Source: Microbacterium aoyamense (GTDB lineage Bacteria > Actinomycetota > Actinomycetes > Actinomycetales > Microbacteriaceae). Taken from it: DNA of 64,000 bases. The notes under the pieces are model-generated. The model was not told the origin of the DNA. It was given only the letters and a program-made list of their open reading frames with translations, and did no database searches. Positions 42,564 through 50,923 of this stretch are shown in pieces. The position numbers and the translations under genes were made by a program. The stretch covers positions 1,178,001 to 1,242,000 of the forward strand of contig NZ_JAKNUT010000001.1 of NCBI RefSeq assembly GCF_023155855.1. The letters run 5' to 3'. Position 1 is the first letter of the stretch. Every line of letters begins with the position of its first letter.

Positions 42564-44240
42564 ATGGGTGATCTGTTCGACGGCTACGGCTCGACTCTGG
42601 CGCCGCGCAAGACGGCATCCGGGGTGCCCGCCTTCGACGAGATGTTCGGGAGCCCCGCCAGTTCCGGCGAGCCGGCCGAGTCGCGTCAGGCGTATCGGGA
42701 GCTCTACCAGGCGCTCGCGAAGATGACGCAGGAGGAACTCCGCGGTCGTACCGATTCGCTCGCGAGCTCGTACCTCGCGCAGGGTGTGACGTTCGATTTC
42801 GCGGGTGAGGAGCGTCCGTTCCCGCTGGATGCCGTGCCCCGCATCATCACGTACGACGAGTGGTCGCGGGTCGAGGCCGGGGTCAAGCAGCGCGTGCGCG
42901 CGCTCGAGGCCTTCCTCGACGATGCCTACGGTCACCAGCACTGCGTGCGCGACGATGTGCTGCCCGCAGGGCTCATCGCGTCATCCCAGTACTTCTATCG
43001 CCAGGCCGCCGGCATCCACTCCGCCAACGGCGTCCGCATCCACGTCTCGGGGATCGACCTGATCCGCGACGAGCACGGCGAGATGCGCGTGCTCGAAGAC
43101 AACGTGCGGGTGCCCTCGGGTGTCTCGTACGTCATCTCCAACCGCCGTGTCATGGCCCAGACGCTCCCCGAGCTCTTCGTCTCGATGCGCGTGCGGCCCG
43201 TCGGCGACTACCCCAACAAGCTGCTCGCGGCGCTGCGCGCGTCGGCACCGCCCGGCGTCGAGGACCCGAATGTCGTCGTCCTGACGCCCGGCGTCTACAA
43301 CTCGGCGTACTTCGAGCACACCCTGCTTGCGCGACTCATGGGCGTCGAGCTCGTCGAAGGGCGGGACCTGCTCTGCATCGGGGGCAAGGTGTTCATGCGC
43401 ACGACGCGGGGCCCCAAGCGCGTCGATGTCATCTACCGCCGCGTCGACGACGACTTCATCGACCCGCTGCAGTTCCGGGCCGACTCGATGCTCGGTGCGC
43501 CGGGGCTGATGCTCGCCGCGCGACTCGGCAACGTCACCATCGCGAACGCCGTGGGCAACGGCGTCGCCGACGACAAGCTGCTCTACACGTACGTGCCCGA
43601 TCTCATCCGCTACTACCTCGCCGAGGAGCCCATCCTCAAGAACGTCGACACGTGGCGGCTCGAAGACCCCGGTGCACTCGAAGAGGTGCTCGACAGACTG
43701 CCCGAACTCGTGGTCAAGCCCGTCGACGGATCGGGTGGCAAGGGTCTCGTCGTCGGGCCGGATGCCTCCCCAGCCGAACTCGAAGCACTGCGCAAGCGGC
43801 TCGTGGCCGACCCCCGCGGCTGGATCGCGCAGCCCGTCGTCATGCTGTCGACGATCCCCACGCTCGTCGAAGACGGCATGCGGCCGCGCCACGCGGACCT
43901 GCGGCCTTTCGCGGTCAACGACGGCGACGACATCTGGGTCCTGCCGGGCGGACTCACACGCGTCGCGCTCCCCGAGGGCGAGCTCGTCGTGAACTCCAGC
44001 CAGGGCGGCGGGTCGAAGGACACCTGGATCGTCGGCGGAGCGGCTCCCGGGCACGTCGAGTACGGGCAGGGCGCGGGACTCGCGGGACTCGTCGCGGACC
44101 AGGCATCCGTCACCGCGGCCATCCCGATCATCTACGACACGAGCGCCCCACCCACCCACTCGCCGCAGGACCGCCCGCGGTCCACGGTCGAGCAGCAGGA
44201 GCAGCAGCAGCAGGCGCAGGAGGTGACCGCCGATGCTTAG
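42564..44240 (+). CDS. Circularly permuted type-2 ATP-grasp protein
   Basis: 558 residues. The signature of the family is present: MTQEELRGRTDSLASSYLAQGVTF near the start, HVSGIDLIRDEHGEMRVLEDNVRVPSGVSYVISNR (magnesium/ATP acids), LTPGVYNSAYFEHTLLARLMGVELVEGRDL, RVDVIYRRVDDDFIDPLQF and VVKPVDGSGGKGLVVGP. These proteins are predicted amide ligases and always travel with alpha-E and transglutaminase-like partners. The C-terminal tail is Gln-rich (QQEQQQQAQ). It heads a three-gene operon; the next gene starts 8 bases before its end. The substrate is not known. Confidence 0.92.
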   Translation: MGDLFDGYGSTLAPRKTASGVPAFDEMFGSPASSGEPAESRQAYRELYQALAKMTQEELRGRTDSLASSYLAQGVTFDFAGEERPFPLDAVPRIITYDEWSRVEAGVKQRVRALEAFLDDAYGHQHCVRDDVLPAGLIASSQYFYRQAAGIHSANGVRIHVSGIDLIRDEHGEMRVLEDNVRVPSGVSYVISNRRVMAQTLPELFVSMRVRPVGDYPNKLLAALRASAPPGVEDPNVVVLTPGVYNSAYFEHTLLARLMGVELVEGRDLLCIGGKVFMRTTRGPKRVDVIYRRVDDDFIDPLQFRADSMLGAPGLMLAARLGNVTIANAVGNGVADDKLLYTYVPDLIRYYLAEEPILKNVDTWRLEDPGALEEVLDRLPELVVKPVDGSGGKGLVVGPDASPAELEALRKRLVADPRGWIAQPVVMLSTIPTLVEDGMRPRHADLRPFAVNDGDDIWVLPGGLTRVALPEGELVVNSSQGGGSKDTWIVGGAAPGHVEYGQGAGLAGLVADQASVTAAIPIIYDTSAPPTHSPQDRPRSTVEQQEQQQQAQEVTADA

Positions 44241-45165
44241 TCGCATCGCCGAGTCCTTGTTCTGGATCGGCCGCTACATCGAGCGGAGCGACGGCACCGC
44301 GCGCATCCTCGACGTGCACCTGCAGCTGCTGCTGGAAGATCCGTGGATCGACGAGGACACCGCGTGCCGGTCGCTCCTGGGCGTCATGGGATCGAACCCC
44401 CCCGCCGATCTCGAGGTCGTGCGGCGGCAGGACGTCCTCGCGCGACTCGCCGTCGACCGCGGCAATCCGTCGAGCATCGCGTACGCCCTCACGGCCGCCC
44501 GCGAGAATGCGCGCCGCGCACGCGAGATCGTGAGCACCGAGCTGTGGGAGACCCTCAACACGACGAGCGCGCGGATGCCGCGACGCCTGCAGACGGAGAA
44601 GGTCCACGAGTTCTTCCAGTGGGTGCGCGAGCGTGCGGCGCTCGCCGTCGGGATCGTGGACTCCTCGACGAGTCGCGATGAGGCGTGGCAGTTCTTCACC
44701 CTCGGCCGCAGCATCGAACGCGCCGACATGACGGCGCGCATGCTGGCGACGCGGTCGCTGACCGAGGCATCCGGTCCGTCGTGGACGACGATCCTGCGGT
44801 CGTGCGGCGCGTACGAGGCATACCTGCGTACGTATCGCGGCATGCCCAGCGCCCGCAATGCCGCCGAGTTCCTGCTGCTCGACCGGCTGTTCCCGCGGTC
44901 GATCGTCTATTCGGTCTCCCGCGCCGAGGACTGCATGAGCGCGATCGACCCGCGGGCGGACCGCGTCGGGCACTCCAACACGGTCCTGCGTGCGCTGGGC
45001 CAGATCCGCAACGACCTGGAGTACCGGCCCATCAGCGAGATCCTGCACGAGCTGCCCGAGCACATGGATGCCGTCCAGAAGGTCACGCGCGAGGCCTCCG
45101 AAGCCATCCGCCAGCGGTTCTTCCCGACGCAGGCCGAGCCGAGCTGGATCGGGGAGATCTCATGA
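44233..45165 (+). CDS. Alpha-E domain protein
   Basis: 310 residues, all-helical, beginning MLSRIAESLFWIGRYIERSDGTARILDVHLQLLLE, the hallmark of the alpha-E family; further blocks are ARENARRAREIVSTELWETLNT, FFTLGRSIERADMTARML and RSIVYSVSRAEDCM. The repeated E-R-x-D/A-x-T-A-R motif may bind ATP or the product of the ATP-grasp partner. Function is undetermined for the family. It overlaps the ATP-grasp gene by 8 bases and the transglutaminase gene by 4. Confidence 0.92.
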   Translation: MLSRIAESLFWIGRYIERSDGTARILDVHLQLLLEDPWIDEDTACRSLLGVMGSNPPADLEVVRRQDVLARLAVDRGNPSSIAYALTAARENARRAREIVSTELWETLNTTSARMPRRLQTEKVHEFFQWVRERAALAVGIVDSSTSRDEAWQFFTLGRSIERADMTARMLATRSLTEASGPSWTTILRSCGAYEAYLRTYRGMPSARNAAEFLLLDRLFPRSIVYSVSRAEDCMSAIDPRADRVGHSNTVLRALGQIRNDLEYRPISEILHELPEHMDAVQKVTREASEAIRQRFFPTQAEPSWIGEIS

Positions 45166-46007
45166 AGCGCCTGAGGGTCGAGCACGCGACCGGATTCTCG
45201 TACCAGGGGGATGTCACGGCGTCCTACAACGAGGCGCGGATGCTGCCGAGCTCGACCGACAGCCAGTTCGTGCTGAGCTCTTCGCTCGACATCGAGCCGT
45301 CGACGAGTGTCAATCAGTACGTCGACTACTTCGGCACGCGTGTCGCGGCGTTCGACGTGCTCTCGCCGCATAGCGATCTGAAGATCACGGCTCGCTCCCT
45401 CGTCGAGGTGCGGCCGCGCCCGATCGAGCAGTTCGATGTGAGCTGGGACGACCTCTCACACGACATCGCGCGCTCGATCGAGACGGTCGAGCAGCTCGGC
45501 CAGACCGCGCGCACCCGCCCGCATCCCGAGGTCGCCGACCTCGCGCGCACGATCGCAGCGCGCCATGCGCAACCCGGCCGTGCAGCGCACGAGATCGCCG
45601 AGGCGATCGGCGACGCGGTCGAGTACATGCACGGCATCACGGGCGTCCACTCGACGGCTGCGGAGGCGTGGGCGGCCCGAAAGGGCGTGTGCCAGGACAT
45701 CGCGCACATCACGCTCGGTGCGCTGCGCGAAGTGGGCATCCCCGTGCGCTACGTCTCGGGATACCTGCATCCGCGCGCCGATGCCGAGGTCGGCGAGGCC
45801 GTGCCGGGTGAGTCGCACGCCTGGGTCGAGTGGTTCGCGGGCGAGTGGCAGGGCTTCGACCCCACGAACAACATCGAGATCGGCGACCGGCACGTCCTGG
45901 TCGGACGCGGCCGCGACTACGGCGACGTGCCGCCGCTGCGCGGCGTGTACGCGGGACCGTTCAAGTCCCACCTGCACGTGAAGGTGACCATCACTCGAGA
46001 GGCGTAA
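45162..46007 (+). CDS. Transglutaminase-like cysteine protease/amidase
   Basis: 281 residues. The N-terminal bacterial transglutaminase-like beta domain (RVEHATGFSYQGDVTASYNEARMLP) precedes the papain-like core with the full triad: Cys177 in ARKGVCQDIAHI, His219 in GESHAWVEWF and Asp233 in GFDPTNN. It may hydrolyse or trans-amidate the peptide bonds that the ATP-grasp protein makes. It is the last gene of the trio, coupled by ATGA. No signal peptide is seen, so it acts inside the cell. Confidence 0.93.
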   Translation: MKRLRVEHATGFSYQGDVTASYNEARMLPSSTDSQFVLSSSLDIEPSTSVNQYVDYFGTRVAAFDVLSPHSDLKITARSLVEVRPRPIEQFDVSWDDLSHDIARSIETVEQLGQTARTRPHPEVADLARTIAARHAQPGRAAHEIAEAIGDAVEYMHGITGVHSTAAEAWAARKGVCQDIAHITLGALREVGIPVRYVSGYLHPRADAEVGEAVPGESHAWVEWFAGEWQGFDPTNNIEIGDRHVLVGRGRDYGDVPPLRGVYAGPFKSHLHVKVTITREA

Positions 46008-46034
46008 GCCTGTCGAGCCGCCGAACCCACGCAC

Positions 46035-46101
46035 TTCTCGCGAAACCACTCGGATCTGCGCGCGAAATCGAGTGGACTCGCGAGAATCAGGTGGTTTCGC
46101 G
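46035..46101. terminator. Inverted-repeat element with two competing foldings
   Basis: Arm 46035-46052 pairs with 46069-46086 (16 of 18), while its inner part 46039-46049 also pairs perfectly over 11 bases with 46091-46101. The two stems cannot form together. It lies between the trio operon and the facing small acidic gene and probably ends both transcripts. Confidence 0.6.
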
Positions 46102-46106
46102 GTGGC

Positions 46107-46253
46107 TCAGGCCGGAGGCGCGTCGGGATCCAGGGTCTTCAGGGTGTCCTCTTCGGCCGGATTGTCGGCTTCCAGCTCCTCTTCGGTGGTCTCATCGCCG
46201 CCCACCGGAGCGTCCTGCTCGATGGGCTGATCCTCTGCGCGGCGCTCATCCAT
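46107..46253 (-). CDS. Very acidic 48-residue protein
   Basis: Short open frame of 48 residues, starting MDERRAEDQPIEQDAPVGG and ending TLKTLDPDAPPA. It has 18 Asp/Glu against three basic residues, six Pro, one Lys (K39) and no Cys or aromatic residue, so it is surely unfolded alone. Coding is supported by the clean acidic composition, codon use and a TACCGT -10 box exactly 6 bases before the ATG. It faces the ATP-grasp/alpha-E/transglutaminase trio. Small acidic disordered proteins are the substrates of pupylation-like ligations, so it might be a target or tag for that trio; this is speculation from position and composition. Confidence 0.65.
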   Translation of the reverse strand: MDERRAEDQPIEQDAPVGGDETTEEELEADNPAEEDTLKTLDPDAPPA

Positions 46254-46259
46254 GGGTCC

Positions 46260-46265
46260 ACGGTA
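46260..46265 (-). promoter_or_regulatory. Leaderless-type -10 box TACCGT
   Basis: On the minus strand TACCGT ends 6 bases before the ATG at 46253, the same hexamer as before 16869 and 21773. Confidence 0.55.
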
Positions 46266-46328
46266 GAACTGAACGCACCGGAGGTCGACGGCTTGCGCGC
46301 GAGCGCGCCCGGTCGGAGAATGCTCCCC

Positions 46329-46381
46329 CGGTCGGAGGTTTCGGCGCGAATGGATCCGACTTCGGTGACATCCTCCGACCG
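46329..46381. terminator. Terminator of the rhamnose operon
   Basis: CGGTCGGAGG (46329-46338) pairs perfectly with CCTCCGACCG (46372-46381). It lies 35 bases past the rhaB stop in the direction of transcription. A partial direct repeat of the left arm (CCGGTCGGAG) stands just beyond it. Confidence 0.6.
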
Positions 46382-46415
46382 CAAGGGCATGCGGAGCCGG
46401 GTGCGTCGAGGCGAC

Positions 46416-47843
46416 TCAGCCGCGGGGCTCGTACCGGACCGGCGCGACGGACCGCGCGACCACGTCGCGCAGCGTCTCGAGCGTCGCGTCCGATCCCAGC
46501 CAGCCGTGGGCGCGCGCCTGCACGAGCACGTTGCCCAGCGCCGTCGCTTCGACCGGTCCTGCCAGCACCGGCAGTCCGGACCGGTCGGCCGTCGCCTGGC
46601 ACAGCAGACGGTTGAGTGCGCCGCCGCCGACGATGTGGATGACGTCGATCTCGCGATCGGTCAGGCGTCCCGCTGTCGCGACGGCGTTCGCGAAAGCCTG
46701 CGCGATGCTCTCGACGATCGTGCGGGCGAACGCCGCCCGCGACGAGGGAACCGGAGAACCCGCGAGCTCGAGGACTGCCGCGATGCGGGCGGGCATGTCA
46801 TCGGGCGCCGCGAGCCGCGGGTCGTTGGCGTCGAAGAGCGGGGCGTCGCCGTCGACCGCGGCCGCGGCATCCAGCAGCTCGGGCAAGTCGATCACGGCGC
46901 CGTCTTCGGCTTCCCACGTGCGCACCGATTCGCTCAGCAGCCAGAGCCCGGTCACGTTGTGCAGGAACCGCACCCGGCCGTCGACTCCGCCCTCGTTCGT
47001 GAAATTCGCTTCTCGCGCCGCGTCGCTCACGACCGGGGCATCCAGTTCGACGCCGACCAGCCCCCACGTGCCGCACGAGATGTACGCCGCGTTCGGCGAC
47101 GACAGCGGCACGGCGACGACGGCCGACGCGGTGTCGTGCGAGCCGACGGCGATGACGTCCAGGGCCGCACCTACGCGCTCGCGCGCTTCGCCCTTGAGGG
47201 GACCGAGTGACGTCCCCGAATCGACGAGGGGAGGGAGGAGGGATGCCGGAAGCCCGAGTTCTTCGATCAGTTCGAGGTCCCACTCGCCCGAGGCGACGTC
47301 GACGAGTCCGGTCGTCGACGCGTTCGTGCGCTCCGCGACCCGCGTGCCCGTCAGCAGGAAGGCCACGAGGTCGGGGATGAGGAGCGCAGCATCCGCGTCG
47401 GTGAGGCGGCGCTCCGTCGCGTATTGGTAGAGCGTGTTGAAGGGCAGGAACTGCAGGCCGTTCCGACGGTAGAGCTCGGCGAACGGCACGCTCGCGTGGA
47501 CGCGATCGACTCCGCGCGCCGTGCGATCGTCGCGATAGTGGAAGGGCTCACCGAGAAGCTCGGCGCCGCTCACGAGCCCGTAGTCGACGGCCCACGAGTC
47601 GATCCCCACGCTGGCGACCTGGGGCTCGCGCTTCACCGCCTCGGCGAGGCCGGCCAGGATGTGGCGATAGAGCGTCGTGAAGTCCCAGTGCAGGCCGCCA
47701 TCGGGTCCGGGCACGGGGCCGTTCGGGAACCGCGCGACCGGCTCGAGCCGCAGCATCCCGCCGTCGACGTAGCCGAGCATGACGCGACCGCTCGTCGCGC
47801 CCAGGTCGACCGCCGCGACCACGCCGCCCTTCGAGCCGCTCAT
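46416..47843 (-). CDS. rhaB: Rhamnulokinase
   Basis: 475 residues from the ATG at 47843; the frame is open far upstream but the family start VVAAVDLGATSGRVMLG fixes it. FGGY kinase features: DLGATSGR (phosphate loop), SVGIDSWAVDYGLV, HYRDDRT, GSHDTASAV with the catalytic Asp, and IHIVGGGALNRLLCQATADR. It phosphorylates L-rhamnulose to rhamnulose-1-phosphate. Last gene of the ten-gene sugar operon, separated from the aldolase gene by a long inverted repeat. Confidence 0.92.
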   Translation of the reverse strand: MSGSKGGVVAAVDLGATSGRVMLGYVDGGMLRLEPVARFPNGPVPGPDGGLHWDFTTLYRHILAGLAEAVKREPQVASVGIDSWAVDYGLVSGAELLGEPFHYRDDRTARGVDRVHASVPFAELYRRNGLQFLPFNTLYQYATERRLTDADAALLIPDLVAFLLTGTRVAERTNASTTGLVDVASGEWDLELIEELGLPASLLPPLVDSGTSLGPLKGEARERVGAALDVIAVGSHDTASAVVAVPLSSPNAAYISCGTWGLVGVELDAPVVSDAAREANFTNEGGVDGRVRFLHNVTGLWLLSESVRTWEAEDGAVIDLPELLDAAAAVDGDAPLFDANDPRLAAPDDMPARIAAVLELAGSPVPSSRAAFARTIVESIAQAFANAVATAGRLTDREIDVIHIVGGGALNRLLCQATADRSGLPVLAGPVEATALGNVLVQARAHGWLGSDATLETLRDVVARSVAPVRYEPRG

Positions 47844-47865
47844 GCGCCCATCCCCTTCGTCGAAA

Positions 47866-47933
47866 CGACTTCGTATCCACGAGCGAACTCGCCTCGCGCG
47901 CGCGGAGGACGTCGCCTCGTGAGTACGAAGTCG
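47866..47933. repeat. Long inverted repeat between rhaD and rhaB
   Basis: Arms 47866-47883 and 47916-47933 pair at 16 of 18 bases with the two mismatches side by side in the middle; the loop contains a GCGCGCGC run. Both flanking genes read the same way, so this is not a convergent terminator. It could lower or stabilise rhaB message. Confidence 0.65.
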
Positions 47934-47961
47934 ACTCGGGGGAACGCGTCGGCGGGAGCTG

Positions 47962-49998
47962 TCATCGGAGGAAGGCGGCGGCGACGCCGGAGTCGACGGG
48001 GATGTGGAGTCCGGTCGTGCGGGAGAGTTCGGGGCCGGTGAGCACGTAGACGGCATCCGCGACGTTCTCGGGCACGACTTCGCGCTTGAGGATCGTACGG
48101 TTGGCGTAGAACTGGCCGAGGTCCTCTTCCTTGACACCGTAGGTCGCGGCGCGGTTGGCACCCCAGCCCGCGGCGAAGATGCCCGAGCCGCGCACGACGC
48201 CGTCGGGGTTGATGCCGTTGACCTTGACGCCGTGCTCGCCGAGTTCGACAGCCAGCAGGCGCACCTGGTGTGCCTGATCGGCCTTCGTCGCGGAGTAGGC
48301 GATGTTGTTCGGACCGGCGAAGACGCTGTTCTTGGAGGAGATGTAGATGACGTCGCCGCCCATGCCCTGCTCGATGAGAGCCTTCGCGGCCGCCTTCGAG
48401 ACGAGGAACGAGCCCTTCGCCATGACGTCGTGCTGCAGGTCCCAGTCCTTCTCGGTGGTCTCGAGCAGCGGCTTGGACAGCGAGAGCCCGGCGTTGTTGA
48501 CGACGAGGTCGATGCCGCCGAACGCGAGCAGGGTCGCGTCGATCGCTGCCTGCACGCCGGCGGCGTCGGCGACGTTCGCCGCGACGCCGATCGCGACGTC
48601 CGTGCCACCGAGTTCGGCGGCCGCGGCCTGCGCCTTCTCGAGGTCCAGATCGGCGACGACGACGCACGCGCCTTCGGCCGCGAGGCGGGTCGCGATGGCC
48701 TTGCCGATGCCGGATGCGGCGCCCGTGACGAACGCGATGCGGCCCTGGTGCGTCTTGGGCTTGGGCATGCGCTGCAGCTTGGCCTCTTCGAGGGCCCAGT
48801 ACTCGATGCGGAACTTCTCGGCATCCGAGATCGGCGAGTACGTCGAGACCGACTCGGCGCCGCGCATGACGTTGATCGCGTTGACGTAGAACTCGCCCGC
48901 GACGCGCGCGGTCTGCTTGTTCGCGCCGTACGAGAACATGCCCACGCCGGGGACGAGCACGATGAGGGGGTCGGCGCCGCGGATCGCGGGGCTCTCGGAG
49001 GTCGCGTGCGCGTCGTAGTACGCCTGGTAGTCGGCGCGGTACTCGGCGTGCAGCTCCTTGAGGCGCGCGATCGACTCTTCGACGGAGGCGGATGCCGGCA
49101 GGTCGAGAAGCATCGGCTTGACCTTCGTGCGGAGGAAGTGGTCGGGGCAGCTCGTGCCCAGCGCCGCGAGGTCGGGCGCCTTCGCCGACGCGAGGAAGTC
49201 CAGCACGACGTCCGAGTCGGTGAAGTGGCCGACCATCGGCTTGTCCGTGGACGCGAGACCGCGGATCGTCGCTGCCAGCGCCGCAGCCTTCGCGTGTCGC
49301 TCCTCGAGCGGAAGCGCCTCGAAGCCCGGGCGGGGCAGCCCGAACGGCACCGCGGAGCCGTGCTCGTCGAGGTACGCCTGCGCCGTCTGGATGATCCACA
49401 GCGAGTTCGCCTCGGACTCCTCGGACGTGTCGCCCCATGCGGTGATGCCGTGCCCGCCGAGGATCGTGCCGATCGCCTGCGGGTTCTGCTTCTTGATCTC
49501 GGCGATGTCGAGGCCCAGCTGGAAGCCGGGGCGCCGCCAGGGCACCCACACGACCTTGTCGCCGAAGATCTTGGCGGTCAGCGCCTCGCCGTCGGCGGCC
49601 GTCGCGATCGCGATGCCGCTGTCGGGGTGCAGGTGGTCCACGTGCGCGGCATCCACCAGCCCGTGCATCGCCGTGTCGATCGACGGTGCCGCGCCACCCT
49701 TGCCGTGCAGGCAGTAGTCGAACGCGGCGACCATCTCGTCCTCACGGTCGACACCGGGGTACACGTTCACGAGGGAGCGGAAGCGGTCCAGCCGCAGCAC
49801 CGCGAGCCCCGACTCGGTCAGCGTGCCGAGATCGCCGCCCGAGCCCTTGACCCACAGCAGTTCGACGGGCTCGCCCGTCACGGGATCGGTCTCGGTGCCC
49901 TTCGCGGACGTGTTGCCGCCGGCGTAGTTCGTGTTCGCGGGGTCGGCGCCGAGACGATTCGAACGGGCGATCAGGTCGGCAGCAGCTGGATTGGTCAT
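47962..49998 (-). CDS. rhaD: Bifunctional rhamnulose-1-phosphate aldolase / lactaldehyde dehydrogenase
   Basis: 678 residues. Residues 1-400: class II aldolase with NTNYAGGNTSAKG, zinc His residues in HVDHLHPDSG and GGHGITAWGD. Residues about 420-678: short-chain dehydrogenase with FVTGAASGIGKAIA and the Tyr-x-x-x-Lys pair in AYSATKADQ. Together they split rhamnulose-1-phosphate into DHAP and L-lactaldehyde and oxidise the latter to L-lactate, as in Bacillus-type RhaEW. It has a GGA-rich site before the ATG. Fifth-from-last enzyme step of the rhamnose route, all in this operon. Confidence 0.93.
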   Translation of the reverse strand: MTNPAAADLIARSNRLGADPANTNYAGGNTSAKGTETDPVTGEPVELLWVKGSGGDLGTLTESGLAVLRLDRFRSLVNVYPGVDREDEMVAAFDYCLHGKGGAAPSIDTAMHGLVDAAHVDHLHPDSGIAIATAADGEALTAKIFGDKVVWVPWRRPGFQLGLDIAEIKKQNPQAIGTILGGHGITAWGDTSEESEANSLWIIQTAQAYLDEHGSAVPFGLPRPGFEALPLEERHAKAAALAATIRGLASTDKPMVGHFTDSDVVLDFLASAKAPDLAALGTSCPDHFLRTKVKPMLLDLPASASVEESIARLKELHAEYRADYQAYYDAHATSESPAIRGADPLIVLVPGVGMFSYGANKQTARVAGEFYVNAINVMRGAESVSTYSPISDAEKFRIEYWALEEAKLQRMPKPKTHQGRIAFVTGAASGIGKAIATRLAAEGACVVVADLDLEKAQAAAAELGGTDVAIGVAANVADAAGVQAAIDATLLAFGGIDLVVNNAGLSLSKPLLETTEKDWDLQHDVMAKGSFLVSKAAAKALIEQGMGGDVIYISSKNSVFAGPNNIAYSATKADQAHQVRLLAVELGEHGVKVNGINPDGVVRGSGIFAAGWGANRAATYGVKEEDLGQFYANRTILKREVVPENVADAVYVLTGPELSRTTGLHIPVDSGVAAAFLR

Positions 49999-50019
49999 GA
50001 GGATTCCTTCGGTGCGGAG

Positions 50020-50850
50020 TCAGAGAGCCGCGAGGCGTGCGGCGATGAGTTCGAGCGACGCGGATGCCGCGGGCCCGGGAGTGTTGAGGTGTCCGTGCGT
50101 CGTGCCGGGCTCGATCTCGAGCTGCACGTCGCGTCCGGCGCGGACGAGGGTCGCGGCGAAGTGCTCGCCCGAGACGCGCAGTTCGTCGACCTCGCCGTTG
50201 ATCATGAGGACGGGTGGGAACTCGGCGACGTCCGCCGATGTCGCACGGCCCGGGATCGCGAAGAGCGGAGCGTCGTCGACGGGGCCGCCGAGGTACGCCT
50301 CGTACATCGCGAGCACGGCCGCGGGGCCGAAGCGGTCGGCTTCGGGGTCGGCGTCGAGCGCGGCGCGGAGCGCGGCATCCGGAGCCGGCTGCACCGCGAG
50401 GAGTGTCGGGTAGGCGAGTACGACGAGAGCGGGGGTGACTGAGCCCTCGGCGAAGAGTCGGAGCGTCGCGCCGGTCGCGAGGTTCGCGCCGGCGCTCGCC
50501 CCGCCGATCGCGAGACGGGATGACTCGATGCCGAGCTCGTCGGCGTGCTCGAGCGTCCACGTCCAGGCGCGCACGATGTCGTCCGAACCGGCCGGGTAGT
50601 GCTCGCCGTCGCGTGCGGCGATGCCCATGCTCTCGGCCCAGACCGCGGGGAGCGGTGCGAGCCGGTAGTCGACCGACACGACCGTCGTGCCGGCCGCGGC
50701 GAGCGCGCGCGCGACGCCGTCGGCCTCGGGCATGTCGAGATCACCCGCGACGAACGCTCCACCGTGCGCCCAGAGCAGACCGGAGCCGTTCGGCTCTCGC
50801 GCGGGGTAGACCCGCACGAGCCCGCCCGCTGCGGCATACGGCTCTGTCAT
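50020..50850 (-). CDS. Alpha/beta hydrolase, HSL-type esterase
   Basis: 276 residues with the hormone-sensitive-lipase features: oxyanion HGGAF (LLWAHGGAFVAGD), nucleophile Ser in GGASAGANLA, Asp in NGEVDELR and His in GTTHGH. No signal peptide, so it works on imported compounds. In this operon it probably removes acetyl or other acyl groups from plant sugars, or opens a lactone. The exact substrate is unknown. SD GAAGGAA precedes the ATG. Confidence 0.85.
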   Translation of the reverse strand: MTEPYAAAGGLVRVYPAREPNGSGLLWAHGGAFVAGDLDMPEADGVARALAAAGTTVVSVDYRLAPLPAVWAESMGIAARDGEHYPAGSDDIVRAWTWTLEHADELGIESSRLAIGGASAGANLATGATLRLFAEGSVTPALVVLAYPTLLAVQPAPDAALRAALDADPEADRFGPAAVLAMYEAYLGGPVDDAPLFAIPGRATSADVAEFPPVLMINGEVDELRVSGEHFAATLVRAGRDVQLEIEPGTTHGHLNTPGPAASASLELIAARLAAL

Positions 50851-50923
50851 CGATGTTCCTTCGTGGAGTGGTGCGCCGAGGGCGGGCGGTTCGGGTCCGC
50901 CGCCCCCGGCGGGTCTGATGCTG

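Noticed and set aside
47866-47933. The rhaD-rhaB inverted repeat as an insertion-sequence remnant
   Set aside because: It has no target duplication, no transposase fragment, and only a 32-base loop.
48004-50442. An 812-codon open frame on the plus strand across the aldolase and esterase genes
   Set aside because: It has a low-complexity Arg/Asp/Val composition and runs against two well-recognised genes.
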